From Frigidibacter albus (lineage in GTDB: Bacteria; Pseudomonadota; Alphaproteobacteria; Rhodobacterales; Rhodobacteraceae): a stretch of 64,000 bases of DNA. This document shows positions 35,665-45,391 of this stretch, one piece after another. The position numbers were made by a program, and so were the translations under genes. Location of the stretch: positions 434,001-498,000 of the forward strand of contig NZ_JAAAUC010000001.1 of the NCBI RefSeq assembly GCF_009908165.1, read 5' to 3'. Every line of letters starts with the position of its first letter. Position 1 is the first letter of the stretch. Under the pieces are notes generated by a model. The model did not search any database. It saw only the letters and a program-made list of their open reading frames with translations, and was not told the DNA's origin.

Positions 35665-35687
35665 TAACCTTGACTAACTGTAGGTTA
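35665..35687. promoter_or_regulatory. Candidate Lrp/AldR operator
   Basis: A perfect inverted repeat TAACCT-N11-AGGTTA lies 18 bases ahead of ald and 112 bases ahead of the divergent regulator gene. Position and symmetry suit a dimeric Lrp-family regulator. Binding is inferred. Confidence 0.5.
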
Positions 35688-35798
35688 AGTTTGGCGCAGG
35701 TCAGGGGTGGATGCTTTGAAAAGAAGGGGTGGTGCAGGGGCTCGCTTGCGCGTAATCTTCGGTGAAACTGGCAAAAGCCGACAGAAAGTTGCACGAAT

Positions 35799-36257
35799 AT
35801 GGATCTTGACGCGACGGACCGGCGGATTTTGACCGTTCTGCAAAAACAGGGGCGGATCACCAATGCCGAGCTGTCGGAGCGGGTGAACCTGTCGCCCTCG
35901 GCTTGCCATCGGCGGGTGCAGCGGCTGGAGGAGGAAGGGTTCATCGGCAGCTATGTGGCGCTGCTGAATGCCCGAAGGCTGGGGCGGCCGACGACGGTGT
36001 TTGTCGAGATCACCTTGCAGGGGCAGGCGGATGAGGTTCTGGAAGCCTTTGAACGCGAAGTGAAAAAAATCCCCGACGTGCTGGAATGCCATCTGATGGC
36101 GGGCACGGCGGATTACCTGTTGAAGGTTGTGGCGCAGGATACCGAGGATTTTGCGCGCATCCACCGGCAGCATCTGGCGCGGTTGCCGGGGGTGGCGCAG
36201 ATGCATTCGTCCTTTGCGCTGCGCACGGTGCAGCAGACGACCGCGATTCCGGTTTAG
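35799..36257 (+). CDS. aldR: Lrp/AsnC-family regulator, probable AldR
   Basis: The 152-residue protein has an N-terminal helix-turn-helix (DATDRRILTVLQKQGRITNAELSERVNLSPSACHRRVQRLEEEG, residues 4-48) and a C-terminal RAM/AsnC effector domain with LECHLMAGTADYLLKVVAQD. Homologues encoded divergently from ald activate it in response to alanine, hence the name given here. It is followed by two types of intergenic repeat. Confidence 0.88.
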   Translation: MDLDATDRRILTVLQKQGRITNAELSERVNLSPSACHRRVQRLEEEGFIGSYVALLNARRLGRPTTVFVEITLQGQADEVLEAFEREVKKIPDVLECHLMAGTADYLLKVVAQDTEDFARIHRQHLARLPGVAQMHSSFALRTVQQTTAIPV

Positions 36258-36263
36258 GCAGCG

Positions 36264-36281
36264 TCTGGAAAGCGTATGGAA
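36264..36281 (+). repeat. 18-bp repeat, copy 2
   Basis: Identical to 4266-4283. Both copies begin within 10 bases of a stop codon (tag, aldR) on the same strand, so a role at the mRNA end is possible. Confidence 0.6.
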
Positions 36282-36326
36282 CCTGTATGGTTTTCATATG
36301 GCTGTTTATGCAGCGAGCGGTGGTCT

Positions 36327-36493
36327 GTCAGAGGGTAGGGCCTGACCGCCGGGCGGGCGCTGCGACGCCAGTTCTAGGCGCTTTATGGTGCGGCATCTCT
36401 CCCCGGTGTTCTGGGCGCAGGCGTTGAGGAGCGCCCGCCCGAGGGGGCGGTCGGGCGCTGCCCGGCGGCGCCAAGGCGCCTTGATTCCGGGCA
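36327..36493 (+). repeat. Dispersed ~167-bp intergenic repeat, copy B
   Basis: It has the same block order as copies A and C. The first stem is degraded compared with copy A. The stem around AGGGGG and the terminal GCCCGG/CCGGGC stem are kept. It lies between aldR and the convergent phosphatase gene. Confidence 0.85.
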
Positions 36494-36510
36494 AGAGAGG
36501 GGGGGCACCC

Positions 36511-37173
36511 TTAGATACCCAGCAGCGCTGGCAGGTCTGCCATCGAGCTGAACACCGTCGCGCCCTCTGCCGCCAGTGCCACGCCGCTGCCGGTGGCGGC
36601 GTAGCCGAAGCAGGCCATGCCCGCCGCCTTCGCTGCCCTTGCCCCGGTCGCACTGTCCTCGATCACCGCGCAGCGGGACGGGGCCGCGCCAAGGGCGGCG
36701 GCGGCGTGGAGGTAGAGGCCGGGGGCGGGCTTGGGGCAGCCGAGATCCTGGCCCGAGAACATCCGCCCTTCCAGCCGCGCCCAGAGGCCGGGGTGCTGGC
36801 CGAGCGTCACCTGCATCTTGTGGCCGGTGCCGTTGGAGCCGACGGCATAGGGCAGGCCGGCGGCGTCGAGCCGGTCCAGCACGGCCTCGATGCCCGGCAC
36901 AAGGTCGGTGCCAAGGGCGAGCCTCGCATAGAGCCGTTCGTAGAAATCGGCGACCCAGCCTTCGGGGAGGCGCGCACCCAGTTCCGTGGCGCGCTGGCCG
37001 ACGCCGGCGATGGTGCCGCCGATGAACAGATGCTCCATCTCGCTGTGCGACAGGGGCAGGCCGAAGCGGGCCAGATCCTCGCCCAGCAGGGTGAAGGTCA
37101 TCGGCTCGCTGTCGACCAGCACGCCGTCGCAGTCGAAGAGAATGGCATCAAAGGTCATGGCGGCGTCAGTCAT
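36511..37173 (-). CDS. HAD-superfamily phosphatase (beta-phosphoglucomutase/Gph-like)
   Basis: The 220-residue protein is subclass IA of the haloacid dehalogenase superfamily. Motif I is FDCDGVLVDSE with the nucleophilic Asp, motif II is AVGSNGT, the Lys is in CPKPAPGLYL, and motif III is VIEDSATGARAA. A helical cap lies between motifs I and II. The natural substrate is a small phosphorylated metabolite but cannot be named. Its ATG overlaps the rsmD stop by four bases. A second Met at 37158 is also possible. Confidence 0.87.
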   Translation of the reverse strand: MTDAAMTFDAILFDCDGVLVDSEPMTFTLLGEDLARFGLPLSHSEMEHLFIGGTIAGVGQRATELGARLPEGWVADFYERLYARLALGTDLVPGIEAVLDRLDAAGLPYAVGSNGTGHKMQVTLGQHPGLWARLEGRMFSGQDLGCPKPAPGLYLHAAAALGAAPSRCAVIEDSATGARAAKAAGMACFGYAATGSGVALAAEGATVFSSMADLPALLGI

Positions 37174-37748
37174 TCGGAGGCTTTCAGCAGGGTGATGGTG
37201 GTCTCGCCGTATTTGCGCTGGTCGAGCAGGGTGAAGCCTTCGGGGGGCAGCGGCGGGGTGCTGTCTTCCCAGACCACGACCGCGCCGGGGACGAGCCAGC
37301 CGCCGGCGATGCAGGAGGCGAGGGCAGCTTCGCCCAGCCGTTTGCCATAGGGCGGGTCGAGGAATACCAGGTCGAAGCGCGGGCCGCGGTTTGGGCCCAT
37401 CTTGGTGGCATCGCGGCGCCAGACATCGGTGACGCCCATGGCCCGTGTCAGCTCGATATTGCGGCGCAGGAGCGCGCGGGCGGCGGTGCCGTCATCGACG
37501 AAGGCGGCATGGGCGGCGCCGCGGCTGAGCGCCTCCAGCCCCAGGGCGCCGGTGCCGGCGAAGAGGTCGAGCACCCGCGCGCCGGGGATCGGGTTGCCGC
37601 CCGAGGCTGCGACATGGGCGCCGTTGATGAGCAGGTTGAAGATCGACTCGCGCACCCGGTCGGTGGTGGGGCGCAGATGCGCGGCCTCATCCCCTGCGCC
37701 GACCTCGGCCAGCTTCAGCCCGCGCTTTTCGCCGCCGATGATCCTCAT
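37170..37748 (-). CDS. rsmD: 16S rRNA (guanine-966-N2)-methyltransferase
   Basis: RsmD methylates G966 of 16S rRNA during small-subunit assembly using S-adenosylmethionine. The 192-residue protein begins MRIIGGEKRGLKL, has RPTTDRVRESIFNLL, the SAM-binding VLDLFAGTGALGLEALSRGA near residue 60, and the catalytic DPPYG. It is the middle gene of a three-gene operon with four-base overlaps on both sides. Confidence 0.94.
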   Translation of the reverse strand: MRIIGGEKRGLKLAEVGAGDEAAHLRPTTDRVRESIFNLLINGAHVAASGGNPIPGARVLDLFAGTGALGLEALSRGAAHAAFVDDGTAARALLRRNIELTRAMGVTDVWRRDATKMGPNRGPRFDLVFLDPPYGKRLGEAALASCIAGGWLVPGAVVVWEDSTPPLPPEGFTLLDQRKYGETTITLLKASE

Positions 37749-38959
37749 AGCAGGGCTTTCAGGTCGGTGGCGGGGTCGGCGATGGCGGCAGGCGCCGGCG
37801 AGCGCCCGGCCTCGATCAGGCGCTTGCCGATCATGTAGGCGCGGGCATCGTTCGCGGCATCGACGGCCAGAAGGGTGTCGCCGGCGTAGTACCAGAAGGA
37901 GATGCCATTGCCGGTGCCGGGACGGGTGATGACCCGGTCATGCCCGGTGTTCAGGCCGGCGATCTGCAGCTTCACGTCGTATTGGTCGGACCAGAACCAC
38001 GGTTTCGGGATATAGGGCTGCGCGGCGCCCAGCATGTTGGCGGCGACGGTCTCGGCCATGTCGATGGCATTGCCGACGCTTTCCAGCCGCAGCCGGGCGC
38101 CGGTGGCATCGCCGGGCAGCGGGAAGGAGGCGCAATCGCCCGCGGCCCAGATGGCGGGGTCGGAGGTACGGCCATATACGTCGGTGGCGATGCCGTTGAG
38201 GACGGTCAGGCCTGCCGCCTCGGCCAGAGCCGTTTCGGGCATGACGCCGATGCCGAGGATGACGAAATTGGCCGCGATTTCTGTGCCATCAGCCAGCAGG
38301 GCGCCGGTGACATGGCTCTCGCCCAGCAGGCGGTCCAGCCCGGTGCCCTCGCGGATGGTGACGCCGTGGCTGCGGTGCAGGGCGCGGAACCAACCCGCGG
38401 TCTCGGCGCTGGCGACGCGGCCGAGGATGCGGGGGGCGGCTTCGATCAGGGTGGCGCTCAGGCCCAGCTTGGCGGCAACCGCCGCCGCCTCCAGCCCGAT
38501 ATAGCCGCCGCCGACGATCAGCAGCCGCGCGCCGGGGCGGAAGAGCGGGGCCATGGCGTCGACATCGGCGAGGTTGCGCACCGCGAAGACGCCGGCGAGG
38601 TCGCCGCCAAGCGCGGGCGGCAGGCGGCGGGGGCGGGCGCCGGTGGTCAGCGCGAGCTGGTCGTAGGGAAGCGTCTGGGTCCCGTAGGTCACCGTCTTCG
38701 CGGCCGGGTCGATGGCGGTAGCGGGGGTGCCAAGCTGCAGCGTCACGCCCTGATCGGCCCAGAAGGCGGGGGCGCGGAGGGCGAGGCGGTCCAGGGGCAT
38801 CTCTCCCAGCAGGTAGCCCTTGGAGAGGGGCGGGCGCTGGTAGGGCGCCACAGGCTCGTCGCCGATGAGGGTGAGGTCCCCGCTATGGCCAAGCGCGCGC
38901 AGCTTGGCGGCCAGCGAGGCTGCGGCCTGCCCGGCCCCCACGATTACGATGCCTGCCAT
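37745..38959 (-). CDS. FAD-dependent ferredoxin/rubredoxin reductase-like oxidoreductase
   Basis: The 404-residue protein has an FAD-binding GAGQAAASLAAKLRALG at residues 7-23, the NAD-binding GGGYIGLEAAAVAAKLG near residue 150, and the second FAD site IWAAGDCASFP near 270. The C-terminal domain has the PWFWSDQYDVKLQIAG motif of reductases serving ferredoxins in cytochrome P450 or dioxygenase systems (rhodocoxin or putidaredoxin reductase type). No partner ferredoxin or oxygenase gene is in the window. It is the first gene of the operon with rsmD and the HAD phosphatase. Confidence 0.88.
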   Translation of the reverse strand: MAGIVIVGAGQAAASLAAKLRALGHSGDLTLIGDEPVAPYQRPPLSKGYLLGEMPLDRLALRAPAFWADQGVTLQLGTPATAIDPAAKTVTYGTQTLPYDQLALTTGARPRRLPPALGGDLAGVFAVRNLADVDAMAPLFRPGARLLIVGGGYIGLEAAAVAAKLGLSATLIEAAPRILGRVASAETAGWFRALHRSHGVTIREGTGLDRLLGESHVTGALLADGTEIAANFVILGIGVMPETALAEAAGLTVLNGIATDVYGRTSDPAIWAAGDCASFPLPGDATGARLRLESVGNAIDMAETVAANMLGAAQPYIPKPWFWSDQYDVKLQIAGLNTGHDRVITRPGTGNGISFWYYAGDTLLAVDAANDARAYMIGKRLIEAGRSPAPAAIADPATDLKALL

Positions 38960-39043
38960 TTTGCGACGCCTTTTGCTGGTCCGGAAGCGGGGGCGAGCCT
39001 ATAACCGGGGGACAGGGAAACACAACGCGCGAGGGAGTGCTGC

Positions 39044-39532
39044 ATGACGATTTCCGAGGGAAGCAAGCTGCCGGAGGCGGTGCTGCTGCAGGTTGGCGAC
39101 AATGGGCCGGAACAGGTGGATCTGGCCGCGAAGCTGGCCGGGCGCAAGGTAGTGATCTTTGCGGTGCCGGGGGCCTATACCGGGGTCTGCACCACGGCGC
39201 ATGTGCCGAGCTTCGTGCGCAGCAAGGCGAAGTTCGACGAGAAGGGCGTGGACGAGATCATCTGCATCTCCGTCAACGACCCCTTCGTGATGAAGGCCTG
39301 GGGCGAGGTGACCGGCGCGGCGGAAGCCGGGATCACCATGCTGGCGGATGCGGAGAGCAACTTCACCACGGCGATCGGGATGGGGTTCACGGCGCCCCCC
39401 GTCGGCCTCATCAACCGCTCGGCCCGCTATGCGATGCTGGTCGAGGACGGTGTGGTGAAGGTGCTGCACAGGGAAGCGTCCCCGGGCCAGTGCGAGGTGT
39501 CGGGCGGCGAGGCAATGCTGGACGCGATCTGA
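39044..39532 (+). CDS. Peroxiredoxin (Prx5 type)
   Basis: This thiol peroxidase reduces hydrogen peroxide or alkyl peroxides. The 162-residue protein matches atypical 2-Cys Prx5 enzymes. Catalytic Cys is in FAVPGAYTGVCTTAHVPSF near residue 50, the conserved Arg/Thr environment follows, and DEIICISVNDPFVMKAWG is a family block. Glutathione or glutaredoxin is the usual reductant. GAGGGAG precedes the start. It converges with an MscS-type channel gene. Confidence 0.93.
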   Translation: MTISEGSKLPEAVLLQVGDNGPEQVDLAAKLAGRKVVIFAVPGAYTGVCTTAHVPSFVRSKAKFDEKGVDEIICISVNDPFVMKAWGEVTGAAEAGITMLADAESNFTTAIGMGFTAPPVGLINRSARYAMLVEDGVVKVLHREASPGQCEVSGGEAMLDAI

Positions 39533-39559
39533 AAATGGGGGGCGCCGGGTGCGGCGCCC

Positions 39560-40423
39560 TTAGTCCACCAGAAGGGGGCGGGGGCCGTCTTCCGGCTTGG
39601 CGGGGTCGTAGACCAGCGTCTGCGTGGGGAAGGGGATGTCCACGCCAGCGGCGTCGAATTCCTCCTTAATCCTTCGGGTCAGGTCGCATTTTAGCGCCCA
39701 CCAGTCGGCGCGGTTGGCCCAGACCCGGAACACGAAATCGACCGAGCTGGCGCCCAGCTCCTTGACCTTGACGAAGGGGGCGGGGTCTTGCAGGGCGCGG
39801 GGGTCGGAATGGGCGATCCGCTCCAGCACCTCCTGCGCGATCTGCAGGTCGCTGCCGTAGGAGACGCCGATGGTCAGGTCCATCATCCGCGTCGGGTTGG
39901 TGGTGTAGTTCTTGATCGCCGAGGACCAGATGTCGCTGTTGGGCATGATGATCTGGAGGCCATCGTAGCTCGCCATCTCGGTGTAGAAGAGCGAGATTTC
40001 GCGGACCGATCCCGCCTGCCCGCCGGCCTCGATATAATCCCCCACGCGGAACGGGCGGAACATCACCAGCATCACCCCGGCGGCGAGGTTCGACAGCGTG
40101 CCTTGCAGCGCGAGGCCGATGGCGAGGCCGGCGGCGCCAATGACCGCGACCAGCGAGGCGGTCTGGATGCCGAAGCGGCTGAGCACGAAGATCAGCGCCA
40201 TCACCATGATGGTGTATTTCACCACATTGCCGAGGAAGCCGAAGAGCGTGGCATCGACGCGCGGGTGGCGGCGGGCGAATCCTTCCACCCGGCGGCGGGC
40301 CCATCCGGCGACGGTGAGGGCGACGGCGAAGATGACGATGGCGTAGATGACGTTCAGCGCCATGGCGATGGCGAGGGTCACCCGTTCGTCGGTGACGAAG
40401 CCGTTGAGGTTGAAGCCGTCCAT
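39560..40423 (-). CDS. Small-conductance mechanosensitive channel (MscS family)
   Basis: The 287-residue protein has three N-terminal membrane helices, the third being pore-lining (AVIGAAGLAIGLALQGTLSNLAAG), followed by the beta domain VMLVMFRPFRVGDYIEAG and the cytoplasmic alpha/beta vestibule (GVSYGSDLQIAQEVL). The length and order equal E. coli MscS. ATG 40423 was chosen because upstream in-frame sequence is Pro/Arg-rich and unlike the family. Confidence 0.92.
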   Translation of the reverse strand: MDGFNLNGFVTDERVTLAIAMALNVIYAIVIFAVALTVAGWARRRVEGFARRHPRVDATLFGFLGNVVKYTIMVMALIFVLSRFGIQTASLVAVIGAAGLAIGLALQGTLSNLAAGVMLVMFRPFRVGDYIEAGGQAGSVREISLFYTEMASYDGLQIIMPNSDIWSSAIKNYTTNPTRMMDLTIGVSYGSDLQIAQEVLERIAHSDPRALQDPAPFVKVKELGASSVDFVFRVWANRADWWALKCDLTRRIKEEFDAAGVDIPFPTQTLVYDPAKPEDGPRPLLVD

Positions 40424-40490
40424 AAGTCCCCCGTTTCGCGCAGCGTGGCAGTCGGGGACCGAACGCGGGGGCGGCGGGGAGGGTTCCCGA

Positions 40491-40865
40491 TCAGCCGGGG
40501 GCCTGTCCATGATGCAGCTTGCACAGGCATTCTACCGGCTCGGAATGGTCGCGCTGCACCTCTGCCTCGCTCCCTGCCAGCTTGTCCATCTTCCGGGCGA
40601 GGTCGATGTCGAGCATCGAGAGGCCATCTGCGGAATGGGTGGTCAGCGTCACATCCACCACGTTGTAGATGTTGGACCATTCGGGGTGGTGGTTGGCCTT
40701 TTCTGCCGCCAGCGCGGCGCGGGACATGAAGCCCCAGGCCTCGGAGAAGCTGCGGAACTTCCAGATCTTGCGGATCGCGTCGCGTTCCGGGATCGCGCCC
40801 CAGCCGGTCTGGCCGAGCGCGGGGAGGTGGTCTTGCCGTTCGGCCTCGGTGAGGGGGGCGGTCAT
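40491..40865 (-). CDS. phhB: Pterin-4-alpha-carbinolamine dehydratase, with C-terminal extension
   Basis: This enzyme dehydrates 4a-hydroxytetrahydrobiopterin to recycle the cofactor of phenylalanine hydroxylase. The 124-residue protein has the active-site block KANHHPEWSNIYNVVDVTLTTH with paired His. The body ends near IDLARKMDKLAG. About 25 further residues (EAEVQRDHSEPVECLCKLHHG) carry a CLC pair not seen in most family members. Its ATG overlaps the upstream glutathione-transferase stop by four bases. No phhA is in view. Confidence 0.88.
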   Translation of the reverse strand: MTAPLTEAERQDHLPALGQTGWGAIPERDAIRKIWKFRSFSEAWGFMSRAALAAEKANHHPEWSNIYNVVDVTLTTHSADGLSMLDIDLARKMDKLAGSEAEVQRDHSEPVECLCKLHHGQAPG

Positions 40866-41488
40866 TTCGGCTCCTTCGGGGGCATCAGCGCATCGTCGAG
40901 CGCGGTGGCGCGCAGGTAGGCGGGGCGGCTGGTGACGCGGGCGGCGTAGGCCTCGAAGGCCGGGCGCCTCGGCAGGGTGCCGAAGCCGAGGCCCCAACTG
41001 ACGGCTGCGCCGACATAGACATCGGCGGCGGTGAAGGTCTCGCCCGTGACATGGGTCTGCGCCGACAGGAGCGCATCCAGCGCATCCACGGCGGCGTCAT
41101 AGCTGCCATATCCGAACATGCGGCCGCGTTCCGTGTCGGGATCCCAGCCTACGGAGTGGTTCGTCACCGCAGCCTCCAGCGGGCCGGAGGTGAAGAACAG
41201 CCAGCGGTAATAATCGGCGCGGTCATCCAGCGCCGGAGCAAGGCCCGCTTGCGGGAAGGCGTCGGCCAGATAGGCACAGATGGCGGCGCCTTCGGTGACG
41301 GTGCGGCTGCCATGGGTGAGGGCCGGCACCTTGCCCATCGGGTTGATCGCCAGATAGGCAAGGGATTTCATGCCCTCGCCGTAAGCCAGCACCACCGTGT
41401 CATAGGGCTCGCCCACCTCCTCCAGCATCCAGCGGGCGATGCGGCCGCGCGACATCGGGTTGGTGTAGAGCGTCAGCTTGCCTTGCAT
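40862..41488 (-). CDS. Glutathione S-transferase family protein
   Basis: The 208-residue protein has an N-terminal thioredoxin fold (KLTLYTNPMSRGRIARWMLEEVG) with a cis-Pro block GKVPALTHG and TEGAAICAYLADAF, then an all-helical C-terminal domain. The Ser of NPMSRGR is the likely glutathione-activating residue. The substrate is unknown. It is translationally coupled to phhB. Confidence 0.87.
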   Translation of the reverse strand: MQGKLTLYTNPMSRGRIARWMLEEVGEPYDTVVLAYGEGMKSLAYLAINPMGKVPALTHGSRTVTEGAAICAYLADAFPQAGLAPALDDRADYYRWLFFTSGPLEAAVTNHSVGWDPDTERGRMFGYGSYDAAVDALDALLSAQTHVTGETFTAADVYVGAAVSWGLGFGTLPRRPAFEAYAARVTSRPAYLRATALDDALMPPKEPK

Positions 41489-41548
41489 GGTGAGTCTCCG
41501 TTGGTTCGCGGCGATGCTAGCGCAAACCCGGCTGGGCGGCGCGGGGTT

Positions 41549-42739
<1,191 letters not shown>

Positions 42740-42770
42740 GGCACCACAGGTGGGGTGCCGCGCCGCGGCG

Positions 42771-43541
42771 TCAAGCCGGGAATGGCGCGGCGTAACCTTC
42801 GAAGGTGATGTTCTGTGCGAGGCTGCGGGCGGCTGCCTCCGCCTCGGGGGAGCGGATCGTCCAGCACAGGATGGCTGCGCCCGCCGCGTGCAGTTCGGCC
42901 ACGCGGGGGCGGGTGAGGTCGCCGTGTTCGTGCGAGATGAAGCTGGCGCCGCTGCTGGTGTAGTCGGGGATCTCGCGCAGGCGGTCGCAGATTTGCGCGG
43001 GCAGGGGCGCCCAGTCGGCGGGGTCATAGGCGCTGGTGGTCAGGCCGACGGTGACACCGGGGGCGGCGGCGGCGAAGGCGGTGACGGCGTGGGGGTTGAA
43101 GGACATCACCGCGAGCGGGCCCTGGTAGCCTTTGAGCACCTCGGCCACCGTTGCCTCGAACCCGTTGGTATTTGGCCCCATCGCGCCGTCCTGGTCCTTG
43201 ATCTCCACCAGCAGCGGAACCTTGCTCGCGACCAGCGCCAGCACTTCGGCGAGGGTGGGGATCCCCTCGTCGCCGCCCAAAAGCGGCAGGGCGCCCAGAT
43301 CGGCGGCGCTGTGGGTGCGGATCGGGCCGGACTGGCCGGTGAGGCGCTTGAGGTCGTAGTCATGGAACACCATCGGGGTGCCCTCGGCCGAGGGCTGCAG
43401 GTCGATCTCGATCCCGTAGCCGGCCTGCACCGCGGCGCGGATGGCGGCGCGGCTGTTTTCGGGGCGGCCCGCCGCCCGGTCATGCAGGGCGCGGTGGGCG
43501 ATGGGTAGGCGCAGGAAATCCGGGTGCAGGGGGGCGGGCAT
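42771..43541 (-). CDS. Glycerophosphodiester phosphodiesterase
   Basis: GlpQ/UgpQ-type enzymes hydrolyse deacylated phospholipids to glycerol-3-phosphate and an alcohol. The 256-residue TIM-barrel has IAHRALHDRAAGRPENS (catalytic His, Glu), IEIDLQPSAEGTPMVFHDYDL (Glu, Asp, second His), LLVEIKDQ and TIRSPEA. No signal peptide is seen, so it is probably cytoplasmic (UgpQ type). Its ATG shares a base with the upstream ridA stop. Confidence 0.9.
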   Translation of the reverse strand: MPAPLHPDFLRLPIAHRALHDRAAGRPENSRAAIRAAVQAGYGIEIDLQPSAEGTPMVFHDYDLKRLTGQSGPIRTHSAADLGALPLLGGDEGIPTLAEVLALVASKVPLLVEIKDQDGAMGPNTNGFEATVAEVLKGYQGPLAVMSFNPHAVTAFAAAAPGVTVGLTTSAYDPADWAPLPAQICDRLREIPDYTSSGASFISHEHGDLTRPRVAELHAAGAAILCWTIRSPEAEAAARSLAQNITFEGYAAPFPA

Positions 43542-44005
43542 CAGCGGACCTGGAAAATCGCTTCGATCTCCACCGCCACGCCGCGGGGCAGCGAGGGGGC
43601 CGAGACCGCGGCGCGGGCATGGCGGCCGGCATCGCCCAGAACCTCGACCATCAGGTTCGAGCAGCCGTTGATGACCTCGGGCTGGTCGGTGAAGTCCGGC
43701 GTGGAGTTGACGAAGCCGGTGAGCTTCACCACCCGTACGATCCGGTCCAGATCGCCGCCGCAGGCCGCGCGGGCCTGGGCCAGCAGCGACAGGCCGCAGC
43801 GGCCGGCAGCCTCCACCCCGTCGGCCACCGTCAGGTCATCGCCCAGCTTGCCGATGATGAGCCCATCGGGGCCCTGGCTGATCTGTCCCGAGACGAAGAC
43901 CAGATCGCCGACCTGAACATAGGGCACATAGTTGGCAGCCGGGGCGGGGGCGTCCGGCAGGGTCAGGCCAAGGCTGGTCAGTCTGGCGTCGATGGTTCCG
44001 GTCAT
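43541..44005 (-). CDS. RidA/YjgF family protein
   Basis: RidA proteins hydrolyse reactive enamine/imine intermediates released by PLP enzymes. The 154-residue protein belongs to the longer subgroup: NYVPYVQVGDLVFVSGQIS, GCGGDLDRIV-like helix, and HARAAVSAPSLPRGVAVEIEAIF with the Arg that coordinates the substrate carboxylate in active members. The ATG at 44005 starts the conserved part, and upstream in-frame sequence is atypical. It is coupled with the glycerophosphodiesterase gene by a TGATG junction. Confidence 0.88.
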   Translation of the reverse strand: MTGTIDARLTSLGLTLPDAPAPAANYVPYVQVGDLVFVSGQISQGPDGLIIGKLGDDLTVADGVEAAGRCGLSLLAQARAACGGDLDRIVRVVKLTGFVNSTPDFTDQPEVINGCSNLMVEVLGDAGRHARAAVSAPSLPRGVAVEIEAIFQVR

Positions 44006-44076
44006 GGCATGTCCTTTGCGAGTCGCGTTGCGGCGGAGGCTAGCGCCGGGCGGGGCCGGGCGGAACCCCGGAACCG

Positions 44077-45363
44077 TCACCCCGCCGGGAAGGCGCGGGC
44101 GAAATAGCGGGTGAGCGGACCCAGCAGCAGCGCCAGCGGGGGCTGCGGGCGGGTGGCGATGAAGCCCTCGACCGGCAGGCCGGGGGTCAGCGCTTCGGTG
44201 CCGGGGCCGGCGGTCACCTCGACCTCGGCACGGAAGAAGGCGGGGGTCTCGGCGCTGTCCTGCAGGGCGTCGGGTGAGATGCGGGCGATCTGGCCGGTGG
44301 GGTTTTGCCCAATGCCGGCGCCGGGGCCGGGCAGGCGGAGGCTGACGGTCTGGCCGGGCTGGACGTGGCCGATCTTGCCCGCCGGGATCCGCAGCGCCAC
44401 CAGCAGCGGCCGGTCTTGCGGGACAAGGTGCAGCACCGGCTCGGCCGGGCGGATCACGGCGCGGGGGGTGGTCACCTGCAGCGCGTGGACGATGCCGGCG
44501 GCGGGGGCGCGCAGGTCGAGCTGGCCGAGGCGCAGCAGCAGGGCGCCCCGCCGCTCGGCCAGTTCCATCTCGCTGGCGGCAAGGTCGCGCAGGCCGGCCT
44601 CTGCCTCCTCGCGCCGACTGGCCTGCAGGCGTAGCGCCTCGATCAGGGTCTCGCTGTGGCGGGCCTCGGCCTCGGCGGCGGCGGCGGCAAGCTCTCCGGC
44701 GCGGCCATCGAGGCGGGCGGCCTCGCGTTCCAGCGCCAGAACGCGGGCCGATTGCGCAAGGCCGCGGTCCAGCAGGCTGCGCTGGCCCGCCAGTTCCTCG
44801 GCAATCAGCGCCTGCTGGCGGAGGAGGGCGGCACGTTCGGCGGCAATGCCCTCGCTGCGGGCGGCGATCTGGCTTGCGCGGCGGTCAAGGAGGGCGGCTT
44901 CGGCCGCGGCGGTTTCCGCGCGGGCGGCGAAGAACCGGGTCTGTCCGTCGATCAGCGCGGTGAAATCGGCGCGGGAGAGGGGGGCAAGCTCGGCCGGCAT
45001 GGCCAGCTTGGCGGCGCCGACGCGTTCCGCCTCCAACCGCCCGCGGCGGGCGAGATGCTCGACATAGAGCGCTTCGACGATGGCAAGCTCGGATCGCAGG
45101 GCGGCGCCGTCGAGACGGATCAGCACGGTCCCAGCCGCCACCCTGTCGCCCTCTGCCACCAGAATCTCGGCGACGACACCGCCATCTGGGTGCTGCACCA
45201 CCTGGGCACGCTGCTGCACCTCGACCCGGCCGGGGGCGATGATGGCGCCCGAAAGCGGTGCCAGCGCCGACCATGCCGCCAGGCCGGCCGCCAGCAGCAC
45301 CAGCACCAGCGCGCCGGCGAGGGCCGGGCCGCGGACGGCAAGGGCGGGGTCATCGCGCCTCAT
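44077..45363 (-). CDS. Type I secretion periplasmic adaptor (HlyD/PrtE family)
   Basis: The 428-residue membrane-fusion protein has one N-terminal helix (LAGALVLVLLAAGLAAWSAL), a half-lipoyl segment RAQVVQHPDGGVVAEILVAEGDRV, a long coiled-coil hairpin (about residues 95-280, dense in Ala, Glu, Arg), the second half-lipoyl segment LDLRAPAAGIVHALQV, and a beta-barrel end. It bridges the inner-membrane ABC exporter and an outer-membrane TolC channel. It lies 28 bases downstream of the ATPase gene. No TolC gene or recognised substrate lies beside it. Confidence 0.9.
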   Translation of the reverse strand: MRRDDPALAVRGPALAGALVLVLLAAGLAAWSALAPLSGAIIAPGRVEVQQRAQVVQHPDGGVVAEILVAEGDRVAAGTVLIRLDGAALRSELAIVEALYVEHLARRGRLEAERVGAAKLAMPAELAPLSRADFTALIDGQTRFFAARAETAAAEAALLDRRASQIAARSEGIAAERAALLRQQALIAEELAGQRSLLDRGLAQSARVLALEREAARLDGRAGELAAAAAEAEARHSETLIEALRLQASRREEAEAGLRDLAASEMELAERRGALLLRLGQLDLRAPAAGIVHALQVTTPRAVIRPAEPVLHLVPQDRPLLVALRIPAGKIGHVQPGQTVSLRLPGPGAGIGQNPTGQIARISPDALQDSAETPAFFRAEVEVTAGPGTEALTPGLPVEGFIATRPQPPLALLLGPLTRYFARAFPAG

Positions 45364-45391
45364 GCCGGGGCGCTTTGCGCGGGATGCCGGC

